In this document: positions 9,743-18,201 of the stretch, piece by piece
Numbering within the stretch: position 1 is the first letter of the stretch
Layout of the letters: each line of letters begins with the position of its first letter
Source of the DNA: Alteromonas stellipolaris
Lineage (GTDB): Bacteria > Pseudomonadota > Gammaproteobacteria > Enterobacterales > Alteromonadaceae
DNA length: 64,000 nt
NCBI RefSeq assembly: GCF_001562115.1
Contig: NZ_CP013926.1
Span: 1,488,001 to 1,552,000, forward strand
Direction of reading: 5' to 3'
Made by a program: the position numbers and the translations under genes
Notes under the pieces: model-generated
Told to the model about the DNA's origin: nothing
The model's input: only the letters and a program-made list of their open reading frames with translations
Database searches by the model: none

Positions 9743-10630
9743 CGATTGAGAGCTAGAGGAGGTATTTGGCGGACAGGCACTTTTTTCCAATGCTTCAAAC
9801 CACAGGCTTAACCAATCTGAACACATTTTGTGTTCAAGTTCGTGTGCCTCTGCTGTTGGGCAAAACAAACTAACTTTTACGACGACTTTAGCCAGCTCAT
9901 TGGTTTTGATTTCAACTTCAGGGTCTATTTGAATAAAGTCTTGTTCTAAGTGACGCTCAATAAGACCTTTGTAGCGCTCTGCTACATCACGAAAGTATTC
10001 ACAGTGGGCATGAGCACTAGCTCTAAATGCCGGTAATAAGCTGTAGGCATTTACGGTTGGTTCATTAACAATATTAAACGAGTGCAATTTATAACGACGT
10101 AAGAAGTTTAGATTACGCACTGTCTGGGTAACTAATTGGCTGTTCGGTACGTAAACGTGTTTACCAGTATAATTAAAGGTTTCAGGGTCAACTTCTAACA
10201 AGGCGGTTTTTGCCCAATCCATTTCCACTACTTCACCGATTACATTATTCATTTGGATCCAATCCCCTACCCTAAATGGCCGTGCGCCTAGATAGTAAAT
10301 GAAGCCCATAAAACATTGAATGAATTCGCGGGTAGCTAACACAATGGCTACCATGAAAGCGGCAATTGAAATGGCAAGATTTTGAATTTCAGACGACCAC
10401 ACCATCATCAGCAATACAATAATGAATGCATTGCCTAACTGCTCCAAAATATTAATTTGGTTCCGTCGGTCTTCCCCTTTGCGAGAACTACGACGCTTAA
10501 TTAACCTTAGAGTGCCCTTTTTAAAGAAGTGCAGTATCACTACTAAAAAAAGTGAAGCTAATAGTTTGTAATCCAATACAAATTCAACAAAGTTGTGCCA
10601 CATTTGTATTGGGTCAATCACTATTTCCAT
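9725..10630 (-). CDS. Mechanosensitive ion channel family protein (MscS type)
   Basis: 301 residues from the ATG at 10630, which has GGAG 8 bases upstream; a longer frame to 10720 lacks a site and runs through a terminator hairpin. Three to four membrane helices occupy about residues 15-120. They are followed by the MscS beta domain RPFRVGDWIQMNNVIGEVVEMDWAKTAL and a cytoplasmic part with KHVYVPNSQLV. Such channels open on membrane tension and release solutes during hypo-osmotic shock. It lies downstream of the proline genes, which fits osmotic physiology, but a terminator separates them. Confidence 0.88.
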   Translation of the reverse strand: MEIVIDPIQMWHNFVEFVLDYKLLASLFLVVILHFFKKGTLRLIKRRSSRKGEDRRNQINILEQLGNAFIIVLLMMVWSSEIQNLAISIAAFMVAIVLATREFIQCFMGFIYYLGARPFRVGDWIQMNNVIGEVVEMDWAKTALLEVDPETFNYTGKHVYVPNSQLVTQTVRNLNFLRRYKLHSFNIVNEPTVNAYSLLPAFRASAHAHCEYFRDVAERYKGLIERHLEQDFIQIDPEVEIKTNELAKVVVKVSLFCPTAEAHELEHKMCSDWLSLWFEALEKSACPPNTSSSSQSLGETV

Positions 10631-10660
10631 GTAGGTGCTCCAGATAACCGTTTGATAGAA

Positions 10661-10687
10661 AATAAAAAAGCGCTGAAAATTCAGCGC
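10661..10687 (-). terminator. Terminator of the putP-proB-proA unit
   Basis: 7-bp stem GCGCTGA / TCAGCGC with a 4-base loop. On the minus strand it is followed by TTTTTTATTTT. It lies about 120 bases after the proA stop and about 30 bases before the MscS-type start. Confidence 0.75.
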
Positions 10688-10730
10688 CTTTATTATGAAG
10701 CATGCCAATGATGGGCACAATGCCGACCAG

Positions 10731-10744
10731 TGGGAATATTCCCA
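10731..10744. promoter_or_regulatory. Perfect 14-bp palindrome, possible operator
   Basis: TGGGAATATTCCCA is a perfect palindrome with no loop, located between proA and the MscS-type gene. Its symmetry suggests a dimeric regulator site; the regulator is not known. Confidence 0.35.
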
Positions 10745-10805
10745 TCCAATGACCGAAACTTAGTGCGCTTTGTATGAATTTACTTCATGTTAGTTCTCTA
10801 ATCGC

Positions 10806-12053
10806 TTATTCGCGAATCTGGCCAACACCGTTTACAAGATACTTTTCAGACGTTAGCGATTCTAACCCCATTGGCCCATAGGCATGAAGCTTAGTAGTCG
10901 CGATACCAATTTCAGCACCTAATCCAAGTTGGCTACCATCAGAGAAACGTGAAGATGCATTTACCATTACAACACTAGCATCCACAGCACGCTGGAATTT
11001 CTTCGCGCTATCTTCGTTTTCTGTACAGATAACTTCAGTATGGTTACTACCAAAATCGGCAATATGAGATATAGCACCAGCAAAGTCATCGACTACACGA
11101 ATAGCGATTTCTAGACCTAAGTACTCTTCACCGTAAGCGTCTTCGCTAATAACATCAGCGTTGTTAAAGTACTGAGCGCCTTTTTCATTTACATGTACTG
11201 TTACCTTGTGTTGCTCGAAAGCTTCCGCAACACGAGGTAGGAAGTCGCCCGCGATAGCTTGATGCACCACTAAGCCTTCAAGCGCATTACATACGCCGGT
11301 ACGTTGGGTTTTACCATTTAGCAAGATAGCCAATGCTTTGTCTAAATCAGCGTCTTTATCTACGTATAAATGGCACACACCTTTAAAATGCTGAATAACA
11401 GGCACTTTAGAGTGTTCAGTCACGTAATTAATTAACCCTTCACCGCCGCGTGGAATAATAACGTCAATGTAGTCGCGTTGTTCCATAAGCTCTTGCATAA
11501 GGGCACGATCTGGGTTTGGCACTACCGTAACGAGTGCTCTTGGCAAACCGTGCTTTTCAAGCACGTCTTGCATCAGTCCTGCGATGGTTAGACTGGTGTC
11601 TAGCGCTTCTTTTCCCCCACGCAAAATAACACCGTTACCTGATTTAAAACATAGTGCGCCGGCGTCTGCTGTTACATTAGGGCGTGCTTCATAAATCATG
11701 CACACAACACCTAATGGAATTCGCATCTTTTTAATTTCGATACCGTTTGGACGGGTGCCAATTACGCGCTCACGACCAACAGGATCGTCAAGACTAATAA
11801 TAACTTCAATCCCTTCAGCCATAGATTCTATGCGGGCATCGTCTAAAATTAAACGGTCAATCATAGCGTCATCTAAGTTATTTTCCCTAGCTCGCGCCAC
11901 TTCTTTTTCGTTAACCGCTTTAATAGCGTCTTTATTTCCACGAATGGCCGCAGCCATATCTTTTAACACCGCATTTTTTTCCGCTTCATCTAAGATGGCA
12001 AGTGTTTGTGCTGCTTGTTTCGCTTGTTTTGCTAATTCTGTAATAATGCTCAT
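10806..12053 (-). CDS. proA: Gamma-glutamyl phosphate reductase
   Basis: 415 residues, normal for ProA. It reduces L-glutamyl 5-phosphate to glutamate semialdehyde with NADPH, the second step of proline synthesis, in the cytoplasm. The aldehyde-dehydrogenase-like fold is shown by VCMIYEARPNVTADAGALCFKSGN, IIPRGGEGLI and the catalytic cysteine in KTQRTGVCNALE. The start overlaps the proB stop by 4 bases, so the two are translationally coupled. Confidence 0.97.
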   Translation of the reverse strand: MSIITELAKQAKQAAQTLAILDEAEKNAVLKDMAAAIRGNKDAIKAVNEKEVARARENNLDDAMIDRLILDDARIESMAEGIEVIISLDDPVGRERVIGTRPNGIEIKKMRIPLGVVCMIYEARPNVTADAGALCFKSGNGVILRGGKEALDTSLTIAGLMQDVLEKHGLPRALVTVVPNPDRALMQELMEQRDYIDVIIPRGGEGLINYVTEHSKVPVIQHFKGVCHLYVDKDADLDKALAILLNGKTQRTGVCNALEGLVVHQAIAGDFLPRVAEAFEQHKVTVHVNEKGAQYFNNADVISEDAYGEEYLGLEIAIRVVDDFAGAISHIADFGSNHTEVICTENEDSAKKFQRAVDASVVMVNASSRFSDGSQLGLGAEIGIATTKLHAYGPMGLESLTSEKYLVNGVGQIRE

Positions 12054-13159
12054 TCTTTCTCCAAATTTGCTACATGCTGATCAGAAATAATAGGGCCAGT
12101 TTTATCTTCAAATTCACTGGCGAAGTCATCATTTTCTTGATTCGCGATAAAATTCAGTAAACAGCTACTGTAGTTTGATTTCGCTTTAACGAGCTTAGTT
12201 CCGTCAGCTTTTCTTACCAAAATGGTATCGCCCACTGAGAACTCGCCTTTCACATCAACTATTTCGCTGCTAGTAAGTTGTTCACTGTCGTTTTCCAGTG
12301 AAGAATCAAAATCTCCGTCAACTATCACTTCGCCCTGCGCGTTCGAGGTATGGCGCATCCAATGCACGTTTTCTAGCATTGGTTTATCGTAAGGGCTAAA
12401 GTGTGTGCCTGGGTTTTTACCCGCAAGCAACATATTAAATGACAGCTCGGTAAAGCCGTTAATAATATATGTATCTATACCATGCGAAACTGCTTTTTCA
12501 GCCGCTTCAATTTTGGTGCGCATACCACCGGTGCCAACACCCCCTTCTGCTGCGCCACCAGCCATGGCATAAATGCTGGCGTCTATGGTATCAACTTCTT
12601 TAAGCAGCTCTGCGTCGTCGTGGTCATGAGGGTTTTTATTATACAAACCGTCAATATCCGAACAAATAATAAGTGCATCTGCGTCAGCCGCTGCTGCCAC
12701 CATAGCGGATAAGTTATCGTTATCGCCTACTTTTAGTTTGTCGGTGGTTACCGTATCGTTTTCGTTAACGATAGGCAGCACATTATGCTCTAACAGACTG
12801 AAAATAGTTTCTCGAATACTAACGTAGCGCTCTCTATCACGCAGGTCAGCATGGGTTAACAGCATTTGCGCTGATGGAAAGTCGAACAACCTATCCCAGG
12901 TAGCAATCATTTCTGTTTGCCCTGCTGCAGCCATTGCCTTTTTAACAGCAATGTTCGATTTTTCATGGTCGGGGAACAAATGTGCCCCAGCGGCGACTGA
13001 ACCTGAAGACACTAACACTACCTGTGTTCCATTTGCCCGACAACGCACGATGAACTGGGCAATACTTAGCAAGTAGTGGCTGCTGCACCCTTGCTTGTTC
13101 GGCGAGATTAGTGCACTGCCTACTTTAATGACCACGCGTTTCCAATTGGGATGACTCAT
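12050..13159 (-). CDS. proB: Glutamate 5-kinase
   Basis: 369 residues. It phosphorylates glutamate as the first, normally proline-inhibited, step of proline synthesis. The amino-acid kinase domain shows VIKVGSALIS, VSSGSVAAGAHLF, IVNENDTVTTDKLKVGDND and GGMRTKIEAAEKA. A PUA domain follows from about residue 275 (GEVIVDGDFD, FSVGDTILVRKADG). The C-terminal ~40 residues are acidic and less conserved. It lies 15 bases after putP and overlaps proA by 4 bases, forming a putP-proB-proA unit. Confidence 0.96.
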   Translation of the reverse strand: MSHPNWKRVVIKVGSALISPNKQGCSSHYLLSIAQFIVRCRANGTQVVLVSSGSVAAGAHLFPDHEKSNIAVKKAMAAAGQTEMIATWDRLFDFPSAQMLLTHADLRDRERYVSIRETIFSLLEHNVLPIVNENDTVTTDKLKVGDNDNLSAMVAAAADADALIICSDIDGLYNKNPHDHDDAELLKEVDTIDASIYAMAGGAAEGGVGTGGMRTKIEAAEKAVSHGIDTYIINGFTELSFNMLLAGKNPGTHFSPYDKPMLENVHWMRHTSNAQGEVIVDGDFDSSLENDSEQLTSSEIVDVKGEFSVGDTILVRKADGTKLVKAKSNYSSCLLNFIANQENDDFASEFEDKTGPIISDQHVANLEKE

Positions 13160-13174
13160 AATATTTCATTCACC

Positions 13175-14674
13175 TTAAGATTGTTGATCTGCTAATTGCT
13201 GGTTAGTTGCTCTAAATAAGCGCTGAACATTTTCAGACGGCGCAGCACCTGCGCGCGATACCAACCAAAGGGTTGCGGTACTTACCGCAAAACCAGGAAT
13301 AATTTCATAAATAACACTGCTTAACGTTTTACCGTTAGCCAAAACGGGGGCGTATATCCAAAACAGGACAGTAACTGCACCACTGACAATGCCGGCCAAT
13401 GCCGCATTTTGCGTCAAATCCTTTTTGTACAAACTAAACAGTACCAATGGGCCAAATGCGGCACCAAAGCCAGCCCAAGCATTACTGACTAAAGAAAGAA
13501 TGGAATTTGATGAATCCATTGCCAATAGCAATGCCACAACGGCTACGCCCGCTACGCCAACTCTTCCGATGGTCACTGTTTCTTTTTCGCTGATGTCTTT
13601 TTTCGCTACAACACGGTAAATATCTTCGGTTAACGAGCTAGCCGATACCAACAATTGAGACGAAATAGTACTCATGATGGCAGCTAAAATAGCAGCCATT
13701 AAAAAGCCACTAATGAGAGGATGAAATAGCAATTGAGAAAAAACGATGAAGATTGTCTCAGCGTCGTCCACTCTCAAATTGAATTGATTTACATACGCTA
13801 TTCCCACAAAACCTGTTGCTAATGCTCCAAGTATAGTAACTAGCATCCAAGACATACCAATATTTCGTGCAGTACTTACCGATTTAACATCGCGAATTGC
13901 CATAAAGCGCACAATGATATGAGGCTGACCAAAATAGCCAAGTCCCCACCCAAGGCTTGAAAGCAAGCCCACAAGCGTGAGAGCGCCCCATGAATCAGTA
14001 AAGTTCGGTACAGATTCATACGCGGCTGCCGTCATTTGGTTTACACCATCAAACTCGGTAAAGGCCACAACCGGAACAAGTACAAGGGCAATAAACATAA
14101 TACAACCTTGCACAAAATCGGTAAGACTAACGGCTAAGAACCCACCCAATAAGGTATACGAAACAACAACGCCCAATGTGATAAACAGACCAAGCTGATA
14201 ATCAACTGAGAACGCGCTTTCAAAAAGCTTTCCTCCTGCTACTAACCCTGCAGAAGTATATAAAGTAAAGAATAAGACAATGATGACAGCTGAAACGATG
14301 CGTACGTTTGCTTTGGGGTTGTCGAAGCGCTTTGCGAAGAATTCCGGCACGGTTAACGAATCATCGGCAACTTCGGTGTAAACACGAAGTTTGGGAGCAA
14401 CCAATATATAGTTTGCTAATGCCCCTGCGACAAGACCAATAGCAATATAAACTGCGTCGAACCCGGTTAAGAACATTGCCCCTGGCAATCCCATCAACAT
14501 CCAACCTGACATGTCAGACGCGCCCGCTGAAAGTGCGGTAACTTGGGGACTAACCTTTCTACCACCTAGAATGTAACCTGAAATGTCACTGGTGGATTGA
14601 CGATATGCAAAAAGACCTATACCTAACATCGCTAGAAAATAGATTGCCAGCGATATGTAACTTTCAATTGGCAT
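13175..14674 (-). CDS. putP: Sodium/proline symporter
   Basis: 499 residues, the length of E. coli PutP. This is an SSS-family transporter with about 13 helices. Markers are GYILGGRKVSPQVTALSAGASDMSGWMLMGLPG near the N-terminus, TVPEFFAKRFDNP, and SLGWGLGYFGQPHIIVRFMAI. It imports proline with Na+, apt for a marine organism. Only 15 bases separate it from proB, so uptake and synthesis of proline are probably co-transcribed from the region 14675-15117. Confidence 0.93.
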   Translation of the reverse strand: MPIESYISLAIYFLAMLGIGLFAYRQSTSDISGYILGGRKVSPQVTALSAGASDMSGWMLMGLPGAMFLTGFDAVYIAIGLVAGALANYILVAPKLRVYTEVADDSLTVPEFFAKRFDNPKANVRIVSAVIIVLFFTLYTSAGLVAGGKLFESAFSVDYQLGLFITLGVVVSYTLLGGFLAVSLTDFVQGCIMFIALVLVPVVAFTEFDGVNQMTAAAYESVPNFTDSWGALTLVGLLSSLGWGLGYFGQPHIIVRFMAIRDVKSVSTARNIGMSWMLVTILGALATGFVGIAYVNQFNLRVDDAETIFIVFSQLLFHPLISGFLMAAILAAIMSTISSQLLVSASSLTEDIYRVVAKKDISEKETVTIGRVGVAGVAVVALLLAMDSSNSILSLVSNAWAGFGAAFGPLVLFSLYKKDLTQNAALAGIVSGAVTVLFWIYAPVLANGKTLSSVIYEIIPGFAVSTATLWLVSRAGAAPSENVQRLFRATNQQLADQQS

Positions 14675-15117
14675 AATGTGAGATTGCTCTCCTATGTTAG
14701 TTAAAATTACATCGTTCAGATGCTAGAAGGACAATGTATTCCCTCGAAGGGCGATACAAGATTTAAAGCCTAAATAACACGCATAATTTGTTTCCGACTT
14801 TGGCCTTAGGCCAAACTCAGAACCAAACATTTAAATTGAACAATAATGATTAGAGCTCTAATTATATAAGTATCAACGTTGTGATTTCAAGTTTAAATAG
14901 TAGCCAATTTAATATGAAGTCTATTTGCTATGTGAATATAGACTTAAAGGTTTCACAAGCAATACCGCGTTACACAATGAATACAAATTACTGACTATTA
15001 TGAAATTTAATGCGGAATAACCACTTCGTGAAACGCAGCAATTTATGCTGCAACTCGCTTAACTATTACACTATTAGTATCAATAGAAGCATTTATTATT
15101 AAAAGTTAATCTAGTTG
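14675..15117. other. Intergenic region upstream of putP
   Basis: 443 bases, AT-rich, without a credible gene. It should hold the putP-proB-proA promoter on the minus strand. I see the inverted repeat at 14799-14815 and a small hairpin GCAGCA-ATTTA-TGCTGC near 15031-15047 that could act after the topoisomerase gene, although no T run follows. Confidence 0.5.
14799..14815. repeat. Inverted repeat, possible operator of putP
   Basis: TTTGGCC-TTA-GGCCAAA, a perfect 7-bp-arm repeat about 125 bases upstream of putP. It could be a regulator site or part of a leader hairpin. Confidence 0.35.
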
Positions 15118-16152
15118 TCACTCAGATGAAATAATCGACAACAAAAGCTTTTCAGTGCTTAAATCTCGCTCAATGGGATCGCAAAGTTGCTCATTGCCCT
15201 GCGCTAGGGTCTTCAACAAGTTTTCGAACGTACTTTTCTCGTTAAACACAGAATATAACTTCGGGTGAATGTAATACTGCCTGCAAACAGAAGGAGTATT
15301 TCCTAGCATTTTAGACACATGTGAACTCAACGAGTTTGGCCACTTACGGTTACGTCCTTCTCGCAAGTACCTGTCTACGTCTGGGAAGCTTTGCAGCGCA
15401 AAACGACTAGCTGCCCAAGTTCGAAAATCTTTGCAGCTAAAATTGTCGCCTAAATGCTCGTGAATGAATGCATTTACATCTTCACTATGGATATCACACC
15501 AAGAGCCGTCAGCTAGCTGATACCGAAATAAGCTGTAACCCTGAAGCTGAGTGCATTCACACACTAACGAGGCTAATAAGGGATCGTCAATTGTAATGGT
15601 GCGTCGCTTACTGTGTTTACCAGAATATTCAAGAGACACTTTTTCTACCGTTGCTTCTTGAACATGTTTGCGGCGAAGTGTAGTTAAGCCGTAGGTTTTA
15701 TTTTCTTTGCTGTACTGAGGGTTGCCTATCCTTACGCCAGTGTAATCTAATAACAGGCACACCAAGGCTGATGCCCGTTCTATTGTCCACTGCTCGCCAT
15801 TGACGAGTGTTCTGCAATATTCTCGAAATTCAGGTACTTTCTGACCGAATACTGTCAAACGTTTGAATTTTTCCGCCTGTTGCTGTTTATGCCAATCTGG
15901 ATGATAAAGGTATTGTTTTCGCCCTTTAGCATCGAGGCCAATGGCTTGAATACTTGCCTTAGGGTCACGACTAATGGTGACGCTTTTCCAGTTAGGAGGA
16001 ATGGCAAGTGATTTGATTCTACGCAGCACACGCTGGCCTGCTACCTTTCGACCGCTGGTATATCGATAATAGGCACCTTTGCCGCAAGGAATGCGCTTAA
16101 TTGTTAGGTGCGGATGAGGCGTACCCCCATCAACGATTTGCCCTATAGTCAC
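15118..16152 (-). CDS. DNA topoisomerase IB (eukaryotic/poxvirus type)
   Basis: 344 residues. Type IB enzymes relax supercoils by forming a 3'-phosphotyrosine. Visible elements are YYRYTSGRKVAGQRVLRRIKSLAIPPNW near the N-terminus, DYTGVRIGNPQYSKENKTYGLTTLR with the first catalytic Arg, SGKHSKRR, KDFRTWAASR with the second Arg, and LGNTPSVCRQYYIHP with the catalytic Tyr (the second Y) near residue 290. The start is GTG at 16152, with AAGGAG 6 bases upstream, a strong site. The gene is sporadic in bacteria and here stands alone between long non-coding stretches. Confidence 0.93.
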   Translation of the reverse strand: MTIGQIVDGGTPHPHLTIKRIPCGKGAYYRYTSGRKVAGQRVLRRIKSLAIPPNWKSVTISRDPKASIQAIGLDAKGRKQYLYHPDWHKQQQAEKFKRLTVFGQKVPEFREYCRTLVNGEQWTIERASALVCLLLDYTGVRIGNPQYSKENKTYGLTTLRRKHVQEATVEKVSLEYSGKHSKRRTITIDDPLLASLVCECTQLQGYSLFRYQLADGSWCDIHSEDVNAFIHEHLGDNFSCKDFRTWAASRFALQSFPDVDRYLREGRNRKWPNSLSSHVSKMLGNTPSVCRQYYIHPKLYSVFNEKSTFENLLKTLAQGNEQLCDPIERDLSTEKLLLSIISSE

Positions 16153-16757
16153 GTGAACTCCTTTTATAATATTTTTTATCGCAAACTTACATCAAGGCTG
16201 CTTAATAGCGTGGCAACTTCTACTCGTCATTTTGAATGCTAAAGAAAGATGCAAGTTACGTGCATGTTAATGCACCCACTTAAAACCTGTTTCCCATTTC
16301 GATGAAGACAGTTCGATTAAGAAAATATTTTTATTGTTTTCATACGATTAGCGGCGCGCTTTGACTTTAGGGTTAACATCCGGCGGCATTATTTTAATAA
16401 GTAGTAGGGCTACCAATAAAAGATACATATACAGACTGAGACAAATTTTCATACTGTGAGTAAATATGAAACATAGTGGAAATGTCATCTATAGACCTAA
16501 GATAACCATCTGCTAAATGAACTTAAGTTAACATTCTAGAATTTCGTACATTACATATAAAAATCATAGCGTTACAGATAAAAGGAGCACTTGAAATGTA
16601 TGTAGACTAAAGTTTAATCCGTCAGCGGAACGCATTTTGAATGGTTATGAATGAATATTTGTAAATTCGCTTAATAGTTATGAATTTACCCGCCTTTAAC
16701 ACATTTCGTTAAAGGGTACCGCTGAGGTATACATCGACCGGGTTTATCGGAGAAGTT
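16153..16757. other. Long intergenic region
   Basis: 605 bases between the divergent topoisomerase gene and the membrane protein at 16758. It contains one small possible ORF on the minus strand (16348-16452) and a short inverted repeat GTGCAT-GTTA-ATGCAC at 16260-16275. Otherwise I see only AT-rich promoter-like sequence. Confidence 0.5.
16348..16452 (-). CDS. Possible small membrane protein, 34 residues
   Basis: ATG to TAA, 35 codons. The product would have a single hydrophobic helix (about residues 5-22, Leu/Val/Ala/Ile-rich) followed by a PPDVNPK turn and a basic end KARR, a typical single-pass small membrane protein layout. No Shine-Dalgarno element precedes the ATG, so it may not be translated. 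It is on the same strand as, and upstream of, the topoisomerase gene. Confidence 0.25.
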   Translation of the reverse strand: MKICLSLYMYLLLVALLLIKIMPPDVNPKVKARR

Positions 16758-17309
16758 ATGCAAACTGCTAATCATGAAAATCTTCGCGCATCTCTAGCGC
16801 CAAATGACCAAATTCAAGTTGCTGCGATATTTGAAGACAAGTTGTCGGCAAAAAAAACCATACAACAACTGGCAAATTCCACTGATGTCAGTACTGATCA
16901 AGTGGCTTTCATCGACGCAAGCGATACTGCGATGAGTGAAAAGCTAGAACAAGAGAGTAAAAGTATCGGCAAAAACCTGTGGCACTCACACTTAATGCTC
17001 GGTGGAGTCGGCTTTCTTGTAGGGATGCTAGCGGCGTTTCTTTTAGTCTCGTTTGGCCCTGAATTAACGAAGCAAAATCCATTGTTTACCTACATCGCTT
17101 TAATAAGCCCAGGTATTTTTACTGGTTTATTTGTTGCAGGCTTGGTTGGTCTTCGCCCGGACCGTTCAGAAATAGTGCAGGCGGTAAGACATGCAATTAG
17201 AAGAAATAATGTGGCCGTGGTTATTAACTTGAAAAAGACTCAATCAGCGTCAGACATTGCATCGTTTTTGCATTCGCGAAGTAAGAATGTGGTTGAAGCG
17301 GTACGCTAG
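16758..17309 (+). CDS. Unrecognised protein with two membrane segments
   Basis: 183 residues. The N-terminal ~65 residues look like an alpha/beta module (IQVAAIFEDKLSAKKTIQQLA, VAFIDASD), two helices follow (GGVGFLVGMLAAFLLVSFG and ISPGIFTGLFVAGLVGL), then a second soluble part (NNVAVVINLKKTQSASDIASFL). The layout recalls general-stress-type proteins in which a small soluble domain flanks a glycine-rich hairpin of helices, but I cannot name the family. GGAG precedes the ATG. It stands alone, with a hairpin after its stop. Confidence 0.7.
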   Translation: MQTANHENLRASLAPNDQIQVAAIFEDKLSAKKTIQQLANSTDVSTDQVAFIDASDTAMSEKLEQESKSIGKNLWHSHLMLGGVGFLVGMLAAFLLVSFGPELTKQNPLFTYIALISPGIFTGLFVAGLVGLRPDRSEIVQAVRHAIRRNNVAVVINLKKTQSASDIASFLHSRSKNVVEAVR

Positions 17310-17336
17310 TACGGTTTAAACCAATATTAGCAGCCG

Positions 17337-17364
17337 ACTCCCTTTAACCGCAGGTTAAGGGAGT
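17337..17364. terminator. Hairpin after the gene at 16758
   Basis: ACTCCCTTTAACC pairs with GGTTAAGGGAGT around GCA, with one bulged base. No strong T run follows on the plus strand, so it is a weak terminator or an mRNA-end stabiliser. Confidence 0.5.
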
Positions 17365-17442
17365 TGCTAGATTCATACCTCTCCACATTAATCTTTCGCT
17401 TTTGACTTTTCGTTTTGATTGCTGCTTGTTGGTCTGGGCCTA

Positions 17443-17982
17443 TCACGCTGAATTTTGGCCATCATCAGCCGTTAACTTTTTCGCGAGTAAAAAACACGCT
17501 GGAAATACTACACCCCATACAATAGCTAATATACCCACAGTAACGAGTGGTGAATATCCAAAGGTGACCGCACCAAACTTCTGACCACCAAAGTAACTTA
17601 ACGGAGCGAACACAGCACCGGCTGCCATCGCAAGTAATGGCTTATCAGCAAACGCACTCAAACTATGTTGTATTGACCCACCTAGTGCGGCCCAAAGGCA
17701 CACCAACCAAATAGGTATTATCCAATGAGAAGCACCACCGCTAAGCCAAGCGCCAGGCTCAAAACCAAATACCCCTGTTAGCATCAACAGTGAGTCGACC
17801 GAGGTGCCTAGCAATAAAACTGCTATCATTATTTTACTATCTGACTTTCGCAGTGGTGAGTAAATAAGCCACGCGAGCAGTAAACCTACAACTAAGAAAG
17901 TACTTTGATATAAAACCACTAACCACCAAATGGTTTGAAACCATAGAAAGTTTACCAATTTGATAGTGAAACTGTTCGACAT
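17443..17982 (-). CDS. DUF2878 family membrane protein
   Basis: 179 residues with five to six hydrophobic helices. The pattern NFLWFQTIWWLVVLYQ at the N-terminus, GTSVDSLLMLTGVFGFE, PIWLVCLWAALGGSIQHSL and APLSYFGGQKFGAVTFGYS is that of DUF2878 inner-membrane proteins, function unknown. It is transcribed divergently from the phosphatase-kinase fusion gene, with 219 bases between the starts. Confidence 0.85.
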   Translation of the reverse strand: MSNSFTIKLVNFLWFQTIWWLVVLYQSTFLVVGLLLAWLIYSPLRKSDSKIMIAVLLLGTSVDSLLMLTGVFGFEPGAWLSGGASHWIIPIWLVCLWAALGGSIQHSLSAFADKPLLAMAAGAVFAPLSYFGGQKFGAVTFGYSPLVTVGILAIVWGVVFPACFLLAKKLTADDGQNSA

Positions 17983-18201
17983 TGAATTCGCCTGTTTATG
18001 AATGTACTTACTACAGTGAAAAATTAGAAGGCTTTAATACGCCACTATTTATCACTCAGTTCAGTTATAAAGTTTTAATAAAACGTAATTTTTGGTGATT
18101 AATTTCATTCTAACTTCATAGTTGCCTATTAGTAATAAACAAAAATAGCGTAACCACTGTATAAATGAATTAAATCTTTGAACAAAGGAAATGTGAACAG
18201 T

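Noticed and set aside
17402..17584. Plus-strand ORF inside the DUF2878 gene
   Set aside because: Antisense shadow of a clear membrane protein gene.
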